Part shown: in pieces, positions 20,620 through 28,786 of the stretch
Layout of the letters: every line of letters begins with the position of its first letter
Numbering within the stretch: the stretch's first letter is position 1
Source: Pseudomonadota bacterium
GTDB lineage: Bacteria > Pseudomonadota > Gammaproteobacteria > QQUJ01
Length of the DNA stretch: 64,000 bases
Assembly (NCBI GenBank): GCA_008501635.1
Contig: QQUJ01000019.1
Location: 124,001 to 188,000 of the forward strand
Direction of reading: 5' to 3'
The notes under the pieces: generated by a model
The model's database searches: none
Seen by the model: the letters and a program-made list of their open reading frames with translations, nothing else
What the model was told of the DNA's origin: nothing
Program-made: the position numbers and the translations under genes

Positions 20620-21537
20620 GTGAAAGTGCCTTCGATACCCATGCTCTCCGATACCGAAAAACTCCATAAGGTTCTGGCTCGCGCCGGGCTTGGATCTCGT
20701 CGCGAGATAGAGGGATGGATCCGTGAGGGTAAGATCACCGTCAACGGGCGAACCGCCACATTGGGTGACCGCGTAACGGGCGCTGAGCGCATCGAAGTGG
20801 ACGGGCGCCGGATCGCTGCGAAGAGAATCGAGGATGTCCCGACCCGCGTGATTGCCTACCACAAACCGGAAGGCGAGTTGGTAACGCGCGACGATCCCCA
20901 ACAACGCGAGACGGTTTTTGCACATCTGCCACGCTTGCAGAAAGGACGCTGGATAGCCATAGGCCGGCTTGATCTCAATACCTCGGGGTTGTTGCTCTTT
21001 ACCACCGACGGCGAGTTGGCCAATGCCATGATGCATCCCTCGCGTAGTGTGGAGCGCGAATACGCTGTGCGCGTTCACGGCAGAGTGTCCGAGCAGGCGT
21101 TGATCAATATGACACGCGGCGTGCAACTCGAAGACGGGCCGGCGCGTTTCGAGGAGATTACCGACGCGGGCGGCAGCGGCTCAAATCACTGGTACTACGC
21201 GCTCCTCGTGGAAGGCCGCAAGCGGGAAGTTCGTAGACTGTGGGAGAGCCAGGGGATGCAGGTAAGCCGCTTGATCCGGGTGCGTTTTGGCCCCTATCAA
21301 CTACCGTCCAATCTGCGTAAGGGGCAATGGCGCGACCTCACGCCGGGAGAGATCAATCAGCTGCGCGAGACTGCCGGACTTGCGGCGCTGAAACCCCGCG
21401 TTCTTGCGCCAGAAGGTCCTGTCAATCCGAAAAATACCAACCCAGCCGTGAGATCCCGAACGGCCGCGCGCAAACCGGCACTGCGGAACGGACGCCCAAC
21501 TGCGCGCAAGGGCCCCTGGAAGGGTCGCGACAAGTGA
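20620..21537 (+). CDS. rluB: 23S rRNA pseudouridine synthase RluB (RsuA/RluB family)
   Basis: RluB makes pseudouridine at position 2605 of 23S rRNA. The protein has an N-terminal S4 RNA-binding domain (EKLHKVLARAGLGSRREIEG), then the RsuA-type catalytic domain with IGRLDLNTSGLLLFTTDG carrying the catalytic aspartate, VEREYAVRVHG, and the conserved GRKREVRRLWESQG. The basic Arg/Pro/Ala-rich C-terminal tail (about 265-305) is typical of RluB. The start may be GTG 20620 or ATG 20641 (MLSDTEKLHKVLA); the latter agrees better with family N-termini. The stop overlaps the next start by 4 nt. Confidence 0.93.
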   Translation: MKVPSIPMLSDTEKLHKVLARAGLGSRREIEGWIREGKITVNGRTATLGDRVTGAERIEVDGRRIAAKRIEDVPTRVIAYHKPEGELVTRDDPQQRETVFAHLPRLQKGRWIAIGRLDLNTSGLLLFTTDGELANAMMHPSRSVEREYAVRVHGRVSEQALINMTRGVQLEDGPARFEEITDAGGSGSNHWYYALLVEGRKREVRRLWESQGMQVSRLIRVRFGPYQLPSNLRKGQWRDLTPGEINQLRETAGLAALKPRVLAPEGPVNPKNTNPAVRSRTAARKPALRNGRPTARKGPWKGRDK

Positions 21538-22199
21538 GTAAAGCGGCGCGCGATCGCTCGCCGTTTCATCAAGTCTACAGAGTGCTGAATACCGAATACG
21601 GGCCTCAGCACTGGTGGCCGGGCGACACGCCTTTCGAAATCATGATAGGAGCCATCCTCACGCAGAACACAGCGTGGGTCAACGTTGAGCGTGCCATCGG
21701 CAATCTGAAACGTGCCGGACCGTTGTCACCGCAGGCCATTGTCAACATCCCGCAAGCCGATCTCGCAGAATTGCTGCGACCGTCGGGCTATTTCAACGTC
21801 AAGGCGCAACGCCTGTTGAATTTTTGCGGCTGGATGTTGGAGCAGGGGGGAAAGCGTGTCTTACGTCGTTGGACGACTGAAACTCTGCGTGACAGATTGC
21901 TAGCCATCAAAGGAATCGGCCCGGAGACCGCCGACGATATCCTTCTCTACGCATTTGACCGCCCCGTCTTTGTGATCGACGCTTATACACGACGTGTCTT
22001 CTCACGATTGGGTTTGGTGGACGCCAAAGCCCGTTACGACCAGCTAAGCCAAACCTTTGCACGGGCCCTGGGCGATGATGCGCGAATCTTCAATCAGTAT
22101 CACGCATTGATCGTGCGCCACGCCAAGCAGGTTTGTCGTACCAAACCCAGATGCTCGACTTGTGTGCTGAACCCGGTCTGTCCTCTATCAGGGAGTTGA
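21534..22199 (+). CDS. EndoIII-like HhH-GPD DNA glycosylase with Fe-S cluster motif
   Basis: A 221-residue HhH-GPD base-excision glycosylase. The N-terminus has PFEIMIGAILTQNTAW, the hairpin is IKGIGPETADDILLY, and the catalytic aspartate lies in FVIDAYTRRVF. A C-terminal cysteine cluster C-x5-C-x2-C-x5-C (CRTKPRC-STC-VLNPVC) implies a [4Fe-4S] cluster. The EndoIII lyase lysine of the hairpin is replaced by Glu (GPETAD), so a monofunctional glycosylase, perhaps for alkylated bases as in MagIII-type enzymes, is more likely than a bifunctional Nth. The GTG at 21534 overlaps the rluB stop (GTGA) and is preceded by GGAAGGG; a longer upstream frame would lie inside rluB and is rejected. Confidence 0.88.
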   Translation: MSKAARDRSPFHQVYRVLNTEYGPQHWWPGDTPFEIMIGAILTQNTAWVNVERAIGNLKRAGPLSPQAIVNIPQADLAELLRPSGYFNVKAQRLLNFCGWMLEQGGKRVLRRWTTETLRDRLLAIKGIGPETADDILLYAFDRPVFVIDAYTRRVFSRLGLVDAKARYDQLSQTFARALGDDARIFNQYHALIVRHAKQVCRTKPRCSTCVLNPVCPLSGS

Positions 22200-22261
22200 T
22201 GCGCGGGACCGATGAATCCCGATCCGCACATTGCGGGTAGTGGTGGTCAGGCAGATCCGGC

Positions 22262-22735
22262 CTAGCGCAACAGGTTCAGCAGATCGGCGCGCAACTCGTC
22301 GACACGCTGTGCGCCATCGGGGCTGTCGGAGATGGTGCCGTACCAGCGATCGATCAATGCCTTGAGCTCCTCGGCCGATTTGGCGGCGTCGACGTCCTTT
22401 ATCAGCCCGGCACTTCTAACCGGATGGGAAAATGCCTGCAGCGAGTTCATCATCAGTTCCCTGGCGTGTTGGAGTACATCGGGGCCGGTTTCGACCTCAC
22501 GCGCCGCCACCTTGAGCACGGCTTTGACCCCGTTGATGGATGTGACAATGCTCCGGACGGCATCCTGGTCGATGGCGTCGGCGCTTTCGATCTCCATCGC
22601 CAACAGCTTACCCCCGTTAGGAGCGTCTTTAATGACGTGCTTGACTGTTTTCAGGCCGTGTTTCTTGAGCTCGTTGAGGACTTTTAGCTGTATCCCCGAA
22701 ACGTCATCCAACTGTAAGAAGATTTGCGTGATCAC
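22262..22735 (-). CDS. hypothetical protein with ACT-like N-terminus (157 aa)
   Basis: I do not recognise a named family. The first about 75 residues alternate strand-helix-strand (QIFLQLDDVSGIQLKVLNEL, then LLAMEIESADAIDQ and GVKAVLKVAAREVE), which suggests a ferredoxin-like/ACT-type fold. The C-terminal half is helical and contains SAEELKALIDRWY and ends RVDELRADLLNLLR. There is no signal peptide or membrane segment. The start is GTG, with GGAG about 13 nt upstream and a perfect TTGACA -35 further up. It is a stand-alone gene convergent with the glycosylase gene. Confidence 0.7.
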   Translation of the reverse strand: MITQIFLQLDDVSGIQLKVLNELKKHGLKTVKHVIKDAPNGGKLLAMEIESADAIDQDAVRSIVTSINGVKAVLKVAAREVETGPDVLQHARELMMNSLQAFSHPVRSAGLIKDVDAAKSAEELKALIDRWYGTISDSPDGAQRVDELRADLLNLLR

Positions 22736-22805
22736 AGCGGTTCACCACTCCATTCATGACCCGCTCCCCGAATTACTTGTGCGCTTATTCTAATATTATC
22801 CGTAG

Positions 22806-22835
22806 GTTGTAGTCCTTTTCTAATGTGATTGTCAA
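22806..22835 (-). promoter_or_regulatory. putative promoter of the ACT-like hypothetical gene
   Basis: On the minus strand a perfect TTGACA (22830-22835) is followed after 18 nt by TACAAC (22806-22811). The surrounding 60 nt are AT-rich relative to the genome. It lies about 70 nt upstream of the GTG start at 22735. Confidence 0.42.
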
Positions 22836-22996
22836 TAAGATCTGTCATCCCTGCCAGGGCGTTCGCAGCGAATAAAAACCGTCTTTTTCCGGTGGTGGCA
22901 TCCCTTTTTCGAGATTCTTCCGTTGGTTACGGACGGGTTGGGCGGCAAAACCGACGGCCAATTCGTCTCAGAAAACCTGCACGGTCTTTGGATCGA

Positions 22997-23626
22997 CTAG
23001 GTCAGTAGGCCACTGGCGGCGATGCCGTCAAAGAGGAATTGAACGGCGAGGGCTGACAGCAGGACGCCGAAGATGCGGCTCACGACATGCATGCCGGTGA
23101 CTCCGAGTACCCGCTGCAACTGTGCCGCGCCCATGAGCGCCAAGAAGCTGATGAGCATGGCCAGAAAAAGCATGGCAATCACAACGGTTTGACGGGCGAA
23201 ATCGCCCTCCGCGTTGGCCATCAAGAGAATAATGGCGCCCATGGCGCCGGGACCCGCGAGCAGCGGGGTGGCGAGTGGAAAGACCGAAATGTCTTGCTTG
23301 GTAGTAGCCTCTTGGGCTTCGTCAGCCGTTGTGGATACACCACCTGAGCTGCGTGCGAAGACCATATCGATGCCAATGAGCAGCAGCAGGATGCCACCCG
23401 CCGTCCGCAGTGCCGCCAGTGAGATTCCCAGATGAGCAAGCAAAGTTCCTCCCGTTAACGCGAAGAGCAACAGGATCCCGCTCGCGATGGCAACCGCGCG
23501 CAACGCCATGGATCGTCGCATTTGCGGCGTATGATGGGCTGTCAAAGCGGCGAACATGGCAGCCACATCGATGGGTCCAATAGTGGCGAACAGCGTGGTG
23601 AAAGCTAAGATGGCGGTTTCGAGCAC
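22997..23626 (-). CDS. MarC/NAAT family membrane protein
   Basis: A 209-residue, six-helix inner-membrane protein of the MarC (UPF0056) family. The N-terminal LFATIGPIDVAAMFAALT (about 12-29), GGILLLLIGIDMVFA (about 77-91) and PLATPLLAGPGAMGAIILL (about 115-133) are the characteristic repeats, with the PLA.P..AGPG motif especially clear. Function is unknown; the link to multiple antibiotic resistance suggested by the name was not upheld for E. coli MarC. The start is GTG; a TATAAT element (minus strand, 23657-23662) lies 30 nt upstream. Confidence 0.92.
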   Translation of the reverse strand: MLETAILAFTTLFATIGPIDVAAMFAALTAHHTPQMRRSMALRAVAIASGILLLFALTGGTLLAHLGISLAALRTAGGILLLLIGIDMVFARSSGGVSTTADEAQEATTKQDISVFPLATPLLAGPGAMGAIILLMANAEGDFARQTVVIAMLFLAMLISFLALMGAAQLQRVLGVTGMHVVSRIFGVLLSALAVQFLFDGIAASGLLT

Positions 23627-23656
23627 TTCCGGGGATGCCGTTCAGGTAAAGCGCAC

Positions 23657-23662
23657 ATTATA
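23657..23662 (-). promoter_or_regulatory. consensus -10 element upstream of the MarC-family gene
   Basis: Read on the minus strand this is TATAAT, 30 nt before the GTG start at 23626. The neighbouring interval (23663-23809) also holds a 7-bp hairpin, TCACCAT (23730-23736) / ATGGTGA (23745-23751), and no gene. Confidence 0.4.
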
Positions 23663-23809
23663 GAAGAGCGGCCGCACTTCGCATCATGGTCCGAACTGGA
23701 TTCGGCACAGGATTGAGTGCCCCTGCGAATCACCATGGGAATCAATGGTGAATGGATCTCAACCGCTACTGCACAGTGCACCGGGAGGATGAGACACAAC
23801 TCACCGGTA

Positions 23810-24721
23810 TCAGTCGGCGACAGCTACACGGTTACGACCTTCAGCCTTGGCGCGGTAGAGTGCGGAATCGGCGCGTTCAAACAGCTGATCACCAAGCTCC
23901 CGCGGATTGAGGGTGGCTACTCCCAACGACAACGTCACATTTACCTGCTCATCGCCGTGCATAACCGGGGTCCCCTCGAGTGTTTCACGAACACGCTCCG
24001 CGAGCAGATAGGCACCATCCAGATCGGTGTTGGGCAATATCAGCACGAACTCTTCTCCGCCGAAACGGAAAACACGGTCCGAAGTTCGCATGCACTCGGA
24101 AACGCGCTCGGCCAGTACCCGCAGTACCTGATCTCCGAAAGCGTGACCATAGGTGTCGTTGATCGATTTGAAGCGATCCATATCCAGCACTACCATCGAA
24201 AGCGGGGAGTTGTGACGATGCGCCAATTGAACATGGCGCTCCAGCTCACTATCCAGCGAGACACGATTCTGCAGCCCGGTTAACGGATCCAGGCGGGCGC
24301 ACTGCACCATACGCTGATACTGCAACGCATTACGCAGCGGGTAGAGCAGGCTGCACAGCAGGTGCTCCAGCGAGGCCAGCTCATCCGGGGAGAAGCGGCG
24401 GCGACGGCCGAAAATGATCTCCCCAAGGAATTCATTTTCGATGGTCAGCTTATAGCTGCAGGTGTTGGTCGCAAGTTGATCGACCTGAAGCAGCAGCTTC
24501 ATCGGTTCGTGCCGGTAACGCAACCCTGAAAACTGCAGAGTGGTCCGCACCTCGCGGGCAAAGACCTCGATCAACTTTTGCGGGTCGAGTGTCGTCTGCA
24601 GCGCACTAGTGATCTCCAGAGCACGGGTCAGCGCGGGTGACGGGACTGTGGAGGCGATACGTTGGCCGCCAGCGGTGCCGGTGTTGGCTGAAAAGTTGTT
24701 GTTGCTCAACTCTAGTGACAT
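23810..24721 (-). CDS. diguanylate cyclase (GGDEF domain), soluble
   Basis: A 303-residue c-di-GMP synthase. The C-terminal GGDEF domain (about 135-300) begins ARLDPLTGLQNRVSLD and contains the catalytic GGEEF in VFRFGGEEFVLIL. RTSD precedes it by the five residues expected of the inhibitory I-site (RxxD), so product inhibition is likely. The N-terminal about 130 residues lack membrane helices and look like a GAF/PAS-type sensor (SALQTTLDPQKLIEVFARE onward). The ATG at 24721 (MSLELSNNNFS) is chosen over a GTG 33 nt upstream because GCGGAA lies at ribosome-binding distance. A 14-bp palindrome lies 74 nt upstream. Confidence 0.93.
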   Translation of the reverse strand: MSLELSNNNFSANTGTAGGQRIASTVPSPALTRALEITSALQTTLDPQKLIEVFAREVRTTLQFSGLRYRHEPMKLLLQVDQLATNTCSYKLTIENEFLGEIIFGRRRRFSPDELASLEHLLCSLLYPLRNALQYQRMVQCARLDPLTGLQNRVSLDSELERHVQLAHRHNSPLSMVVLDMDRFKSINDTYGHAFGDQVLRVLAERVSECMRTSDRVFRFGGEEFVLILPNTDLDGAYLLAERVRETLEGTPVMHGDEQVNVTLSLGVATLNPRELGDQLFERADSALYRAKAEGRNRVAVAD

Positions 24722-24794
24722 GGGATTGTTCCGCTTTTGTGTACTACCTTGCACAGAATGCGAGAACCATGCCAGTTCGATGAGAAGGTAGAAA

Positions 24795-24808
24795 TGTTAT
24801 TAATAACA
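24795..24808. promoter_or_regulatory. 14-bp perfect palindrome upstream of the diguanylate cyclase gene
   Basis: TGTTATTAATAACA is a perfect palindrome in the AT-rich intergenic region, 74 nt upstream of the cyclase start at 24721. It could be an operator, or simply part of an AT-rich promoter. Confidence 0.3.
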
Positions 24809-24897
24809 ATGGAATACGAGTTAATAGTGAATAATTGCTTGAGGCAAAGACGGTAAACCGTCGCCAATGAGAGGGATTGGAATTGCCGTTCCGCCAA

Positions 24898-25659
24898 TTA
24901 ATCGACAGCCGGGCTCCACACCCAGGATTGACCCGTCACACCCCGACTGTCGGGTCCCAATAGATACAGCAAGCCCGGTACGGCTGAATCCGGTGCGGGA
25001 TTGGCCGCATAGTTCTCGGCGGGATATCCGCGGCGCCGCAACGCAGTATTGAGAATACCGGGATCGAAACTGTTGCTGCGCAGGATGCCGCTGTTCTCGG
25101 TTTCATCGGCCAGGACCTGCATCAAACCCTCCAGTCCAAACTTGCTGACCGCGTAGGCCCCCGAATAGGCCTTGGCCTTGCGGCCCACGGCGTCACCGAT
25201 AAACACCACCGAAGCGTCGGCGGATTTGCGCAACAACGGCAGACAGGCATGGGTGAGCAGGAAGGGTGCGTGGAGGTTGACCTGAAGCACCTTGTACCAA
25301 GTCTCGATATTGGAGGCGTCCAGTGGACTGGGGGTGCCGAGCTCTGCCGCATTGTGCACCAGGCCGTCGAGTCGACCGAATTCGGATTCGAGCGTAGCGG
25401 CCAGATCTGCGTAATCCTTGGGCGCTGCGCCCTCCAAATTCATGGGATAAATGGCCGGATCCGGACCGCCTGCTGCGCAGATTTCGTCGTATATCTTCTC
25501 CAGCTTGCGTATGGTGCGTCCCAGCAGAATCAAAGTGGCGCCATGGCGGGCGCACGCCTTGGCCGTTGCGCGGCCCAAGCCGTCGGCCGCCCCGGTGATG
25601 AGAATGACGCGATCCTTGAGCAAGTCCGCAGCAGGTCGGTAGTGGGGATCACAACGCAT
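24898..25659 (-). CDS. yciK: YciK-family short-chain dehydrogenase/reductase
   Basis: A 253-residue SDR of the YciK group. The Rossmann motif ILITGAADGLGRATAKA (about 21-37), VHNAAELGTP in the NAG position, and the YAVSK catalytic Tyr-Lys with the following FGLEGLMQVLADE are present. At the usual catalytic serine, 13 residues before the tyrosine, the sequence reads FIGDAVGR, so aspartate replaces serine. The substrate is unknown. In Pseudomonas yciK lies next to gph and ubiG; here rmuC and a small gene have been inserted. The ATG at 25659 has AAGGA at suitable spacing, and TACAAT (minus strand, 25697-25702) lies upstream. Confidence 0.9.
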   Translation of the reverse strand: MRCDPHYRPAADLLKDRVILITGAADGLGRATAKACARHGATLILLGRTIRKLEKIYDEICAAGGPDPAIYPMNLEGAAPKDYADLAATLESEFGRLDGLVHNAAELGTPSPLDASNIETWYKVLQVNLHAPFLLTHACLPLLRKSADASVVFIGDAVGRKAKAYSGAYAVSKFGLEGLMQVLADETENSGILRSNSFDPGILNTALRRRGYPAENYAANPAPDSAVPGLLYLLGPDSRGVTGQSWVWSPAVD

Positions 25660-25784
25660 GGGTATTCCTTGTTTCGAGCGGCAGGGGAAAGCGCGCATTG
25701 TAGCCTAGCCCGACCGCGTGAACGAATGACCTGTCGTCAACCCTCTGCCCGCACGATCTCGATGGTTACGGCGGGCGCGGAACA

Positions 25785-25812
25785 CTGAAAGCCGGGTCAA
25801 ATACGCTACACT
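25785..25812 (+). promoter_or_regulatory. putative promoter of the small membrane-protein gene
   Basis: CTGAAA (25785-25790) and TACACT (25807-25812) are 16 nt apart, upstream of the small gene at 25877. The resulting leader carries a perfect 7-bp hairpin, TGCGCCA (25828-25834) / TGGCGCA (25841-25847), with a 6-nt loop. Confidence 0.42.
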
Positions 25813-25876
25813 GGGCCCCTGCGGGTCTGCGCCAGCCTATTGGCGCAACAATGGGTGGAACGGAGGAGGGGAAACA

Positions 25877-26074
25877 ATGAAAGCCATTAAGTACACCGTG
25901 TTGGGCCTGGTAATCGGTATGCTTGTCGGCATCGGACTGGGTATCAACATTGGCAAGGAACGACCACTGCTCAGCAATCCTTTTGCAGAGGATCCCATGA
26001 CTGAGAAAGCAAAAGCGGCCGCCAACAAGGCCAAAGAGATCTACGAAGAAACCAAACGTATTATCAAGGAGTAG
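25877..26074 (+). CDS. small single-pass membrane protein (65 aa)
   Basis: A 65-residue protein with one N-terminal glycine-zipper-like membrane helix (YTVLGLVIGMLVGIGLGI, about 6-23) and a charged amphipathic C-terminal helix (KAKAAANKAKEIYEETKRII). It is reminiscent of YtxH-type small membrane proteins but no family can be assigned. The start is very well supported: GGAGGAGGGG lies at ribosome-binding distance and a plausible promoter precedes it. It converges on rmuC with 11 nt between stops. Confidence 0.75.
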   Translation: MKAIKYTVLGLVIGMLVGIGLGINIGKERPLLSNPFAEDPMTEKAKAAANKAKEIYEETKRIIKE

Positions 26075-26085
26075 CCAGCCGCCGC

Positions 26086-27333
26086 CTAATCACCCTCGAT
26101 CGTTCGCACCCCTTGCTCCATCGGCTCCAGAGACTCGATCTCTTTCTTACCGCTGCTGATGCCCATCTCGGTAAAACGCCGCGCACCGGGCAGTACGGAC
26201 CGTTCCAGTGATCCGACAGCCTTGTTGTAGGCATCGACACTGCCGCCCAGGCTACGACCGACTCTGGCAAGGTGTTCGGTGAAGGTGGCAAGGCGCTTAT
26301 ACAGTTCTTCACCGGTTTCGCGAATGCGCTCCGCATTTTCGGCCAGTGCCAGTTGTCGCCATCCGTAAGCCACGGCGCGCAACAGGGCGATGAAACTGGT
26401 GGGTGTGGCCAGTATCACCTTCTGGCGCAGTGCATCCTCGAGCAGGGCGGGGTCAAACTCCAGGGCCGCACTTAGAAACTGTTCGCCGGGAATGAACAGG
26501 ACTACAAAATCCGGCGCGTTTTTGAATTGATCCCAGTAGGCTTTGGTGGCCAGTTCGCGCACCCGCTCGCGCACCTTGCGCGCATGGCGCTCCAGTGCGC
26601 GGCGCCGATCGACGTCTTCGACTGCTTCAACAGCCGAAAGATAGGCATCCAGGGGCGTCTTTACGTCAACCACGATCTCGCGCTTATCGGGCATGCGGAT
26701 AATCATGTCGGGCCGGGAGGCGCCTTCGCCGCTGCCTTGCGTCTCCTGTTCGAAGAAGTCGCAGTGCTCGACCATACCGGCCAATTCAACCAGGCGACGC
26801 AGCGTCAGCTCACCCCATTGGCCTCGCACTTCGGGACGCCGCAGCGCTTGCACCAGTTTGCGGGTTTCGGCCTCCAATTGCTGTTGGGTCTGAGTCATTC
26901 CCTGTAAAAAGTTTGTCAGCGAGCCGTGCGCCTCTTTGCGTTCTTTCTCCATAAGACGGATCTGCTGCTCGGTCTTTTCCAGGGTTTCGCGAATAGGACG
27001 TACCAGCCCTTCGATGGCTTTTTCCTTTTCGGACAGGTCGGCCTGGGCCTGGACCTGGTATTGACGCAGATTCTCATGTGCCAGTTTGAGAAACTGCTCG
27101 TTGTTGGCACGCAGCGCCTGTGCCGACAGGGCGCTGAAGCTGTCGCTCAACTGCTGGCGAGCGAGTTCCAGAGTTTGCAGTCGCTCATCGGATTTCTCCT
27201 GCTCGAACGTCAAACGCGTTTCCAGCTCCGAATTGCGGCGGCGCAACTGTCGCGCCTCCAGTTGGGCGATGAGAAAACCCGCGAGAAATCCTACGGCAAC
27301 TGCGATAAGGGCAATGGTTTCAGTCTCAGACAT
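26086..27333 (-). CDS. rmuC: DNA recombination protein RmuC
   Basis: A 415-residue RmuC family protein. RmuC limits DNA inversions at short inverted repeats and has a PD-(D/E)xK-like nuclease fold. Layout: N-terminal membrane anchor (TIALIAVAVGFLAGFLIAQ, about 6-24), coiled coil (about 28-150), and the RmuC domain from about 165 with QWGELTLRRLVELAGM, VVDVKTPLDAYL and ILATPTSFIALLRAVAYGWR. Its start lies 8 nt inside the gph coding end, suggesting coupled translation within the ubiG-gph-rmuC run. Confidence 0.94.
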   Translation of the reverse strand: MSETETIALIAVAVGFLAGFLIAQLEARQLRRRNSELETRLTFEQEKSDERLQTLELARQQLSDSFSALSAQALRANNEQFLKLAHENLRQYQVQAQADLSEKEKAIEGLVRPIRETLEKTEQQIRLMEKERKEAHGSLTNFLQGMTQTQQQLEAETRKLVQALRRPEVRGQWGELTLRRLVELAGMVEHCDFFEQETQGSGEGASRPDMIIRMPDKREIVVDVKTPLDAYLSAVEAVEDVDRRRALERHARKVRERVRELATKAYWDQFKNAPDFVVLFIPGEQFLSAALEFDPALLEDALRQKVILATPTSFIALLRAVAYGWRQLALAENAERIRETGEELYKRLATFTEHLARVGRSLGGSVDAYNKAVGSLERSVLPGARRFTEMGISSGKKEIESLEPMEQGVRTIEGD

Positions 27334-28054
27334 CGATTCCCAGCCAGCTGAGCACCCCGAGCGGGGAGTCGATCATTCCGGAGGCGCCCCAGGTTTCAGG
27401 GTGGTCGTCGTCATGAAGATAGCCGAACAGGGCTATCAGGGTAATCATCCCGGCACGATTACCGGCGATGATATCGCGCTCGGCATCACCCACATAGATA
27501 CACTCAGCGGTACTGCAGGCAAGCAGTTCGCAGGCATGGTGCAGCGGGTCGGGGTCCGGCTTGGGTCGAGCGGCGGTATCACCGCTGACCACGCAGGCTG
27601 CGCGATTGCTCAGTTCAAGCAGATTGAGGAGCGGATCGGTGAGCCAGGCCGGCTTGTTGGTGACCACACCCCAGCGTAGCCCGGCGTTTTCCAAGCCCCG
27701 CAGCAGCGCTTCAGTCCCGGGAAACAGGCGCGTGTCGTTCAACAGGTTCTCTTTGTAGATGTCGAGAAAGCGCTGGCGAATTTCCGCAAAGCGGTCGTGT
27801 TTGGCGCCGAACCCGAGCGCGTGACGAATCAGCCCGAGACTGCCGTGGGAGGTGAAAGGTCGCAACTCCTCCAGCGGCCGCGGCGGATGGCCGAGCTCGC
27901 GCAGCACCTGGTTGAGCGCATACCCCATATCCGGAGCGGTATCGACCAGGGTGCCGTCAAGATCAAACAGTACCGTTGTGATCGGCTGCTGTGCCGGATC
28001 AACGTCTTTCACAGGCATCCCGGCTGCCGGGTCAGTGGAGGGTTTCTCACTCAT
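27326..28054 (-). CDS. gph: phosphoglycolate phosphatase (HAD family)
   Basis: A 242-residue HAD-superfamily phosphatase that removes phosphoglycolate arising from DNA repair or oxygenase side reactions. Motif I is VLFDLDGTLVDTAPDMG (about 29-45), the motif II/III region includes VVTNKPAWLT, and motif IV is CIYVGDAERDIIAGNRAGM. The first about 25 residues form a Pro/Asp-rich extension not typical of the family. The ATG at 28054 overlaps the end of ubiG by 8 nt. The ubiG-gph pairing is standard in Pseudomonas and relatives. Confidence 0.92.
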   Translation of the reverse strand: MSEKPSTDPAAGMPVKDVDPAQQPITTVLFDLDGTLVDTAPDMGYALNQVLRELGHPPRPLEELRPFTSHGSLGLIRHALGFGAKHDRFAEIRQRFLDIYKENLLNDTRLFPGTEALLRGLENAGLRWGVVTNKPAWLTDPLLNLLELSNRAACVVSGDTAARPKPDPDPLHHACELLACSTAECIYVGDAERDIIAGNRAGMITLIALFGYLHDDDHPETWGASGMIDSPLGVLSWLGIDV

Positions 28055-28757
28055 CAACGCACTGACACGCCACGATGTAGTTGATATCGGGTTTTCCTCC
28101 CAACTCGAATCCTGCGATCAGGGGATTGAAACGTATCCCCGCAATCGCTCTGGTTTCGAGTCCGGCGCGACGCGCCCAGGCATCCAACTCGGCCGGGCGG
28201 ATGAAGCGATCGTAGTGATGAGTGCCCGGTGGCAGCATGCGGCACAGATACTCGGCCCCTACGATGGCAAACAGATACGCCTTGGGATTGCGATTCAGTG
28301 TCGAAAAGAAAACCCAACCCCCAGGCCGTACCAGATCACGGCAGGCCTGTACCAGCGATCCCGGGTCAGGGACGTGTTCGAGCAGCTCCATACAGGTCAC
28401 GATATCGAACGCGCCAGGGTGATCTGCCGCGAACTCCTCCGCAGCACTCAGTTGGTAATCGATTGCCAAACCATGCTCTTCGGCGTGATAGCGCGCGGCG
28501 GCGAGCCCCCCTTCGGCCATGTCGATACCGGTCACCACTGCACCGGATTTTGCCATCCCCTCTGCAAGGATACCGCCGCCGCAGCCGATATCGGCGACCT
28601 TTCTCCCTGCCAGCGGGGTATTGTGCCCGATAAACGCGAGGCGAGCGGGGTTCATGGCGTGCAGGGGACGAAACTCACCGTCGGGATCCCACCAGCGCGC
28701 CGCCAGGGCATCGAACTTGCGCAGCTCTTCAGGATCGAGGTTGTGGGCGGTCTTCAT
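28047..28757 (-). CDS. ubiG: ubiquinone biosynthesis O-methyltransferase UbiG
   Basis: UbiG carries out both O-methylations of ubiquinone synthesis with S-adenosylmethionine. The 236-residue protein has the family's N-terminal FDALAARWWDPDGEFRPLH, the SAM-binding motif KVADIGCGGGILAEGMA (about 53-69), and EVPD-equivalent EHVPDPGSLV near residue 125. It ends with a family-typical GGKPDINYIVACQ. Ubiquinone synthesis is consistent with aerobic or nitrate respiration. It overlaps gph and starts 29 nt after the MTA deaminase stop. Confidence 0.95.
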   Translation of the reverse strand: MKTAHNLDPEELRKFDALAARWWDPDGEFRPLHAMNPARLAFIGHNTPLAGRKVADIGCGGGILAEGMAKSGAVVTGIDMAEGGLAAARYHAEEHGLAIDYQLSAAEEFAADHPGAFDIVTCMELLEHVPDPGSLVQACRDLVRPGGWVFFSTLNRNPKAYLFAIVGAEYLCRMLPPGTHHYDRFIRPAELDAWARRAGLETRAIAGIRFNPLIAGFELGGKPDINYIVACQCVDE

Positions 28758-28786
28758 CGGTATCAGGAATGGGGCAGGTGAATGAT

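Noticed and set aside
22200-22996. tRNA or small RNA gene in the intervals around 22.2 and 22.8 kb
   Set aside because: No cloverleaf arms or T-loop consensus could be found, and no strong terminator closes a candidate transcript.
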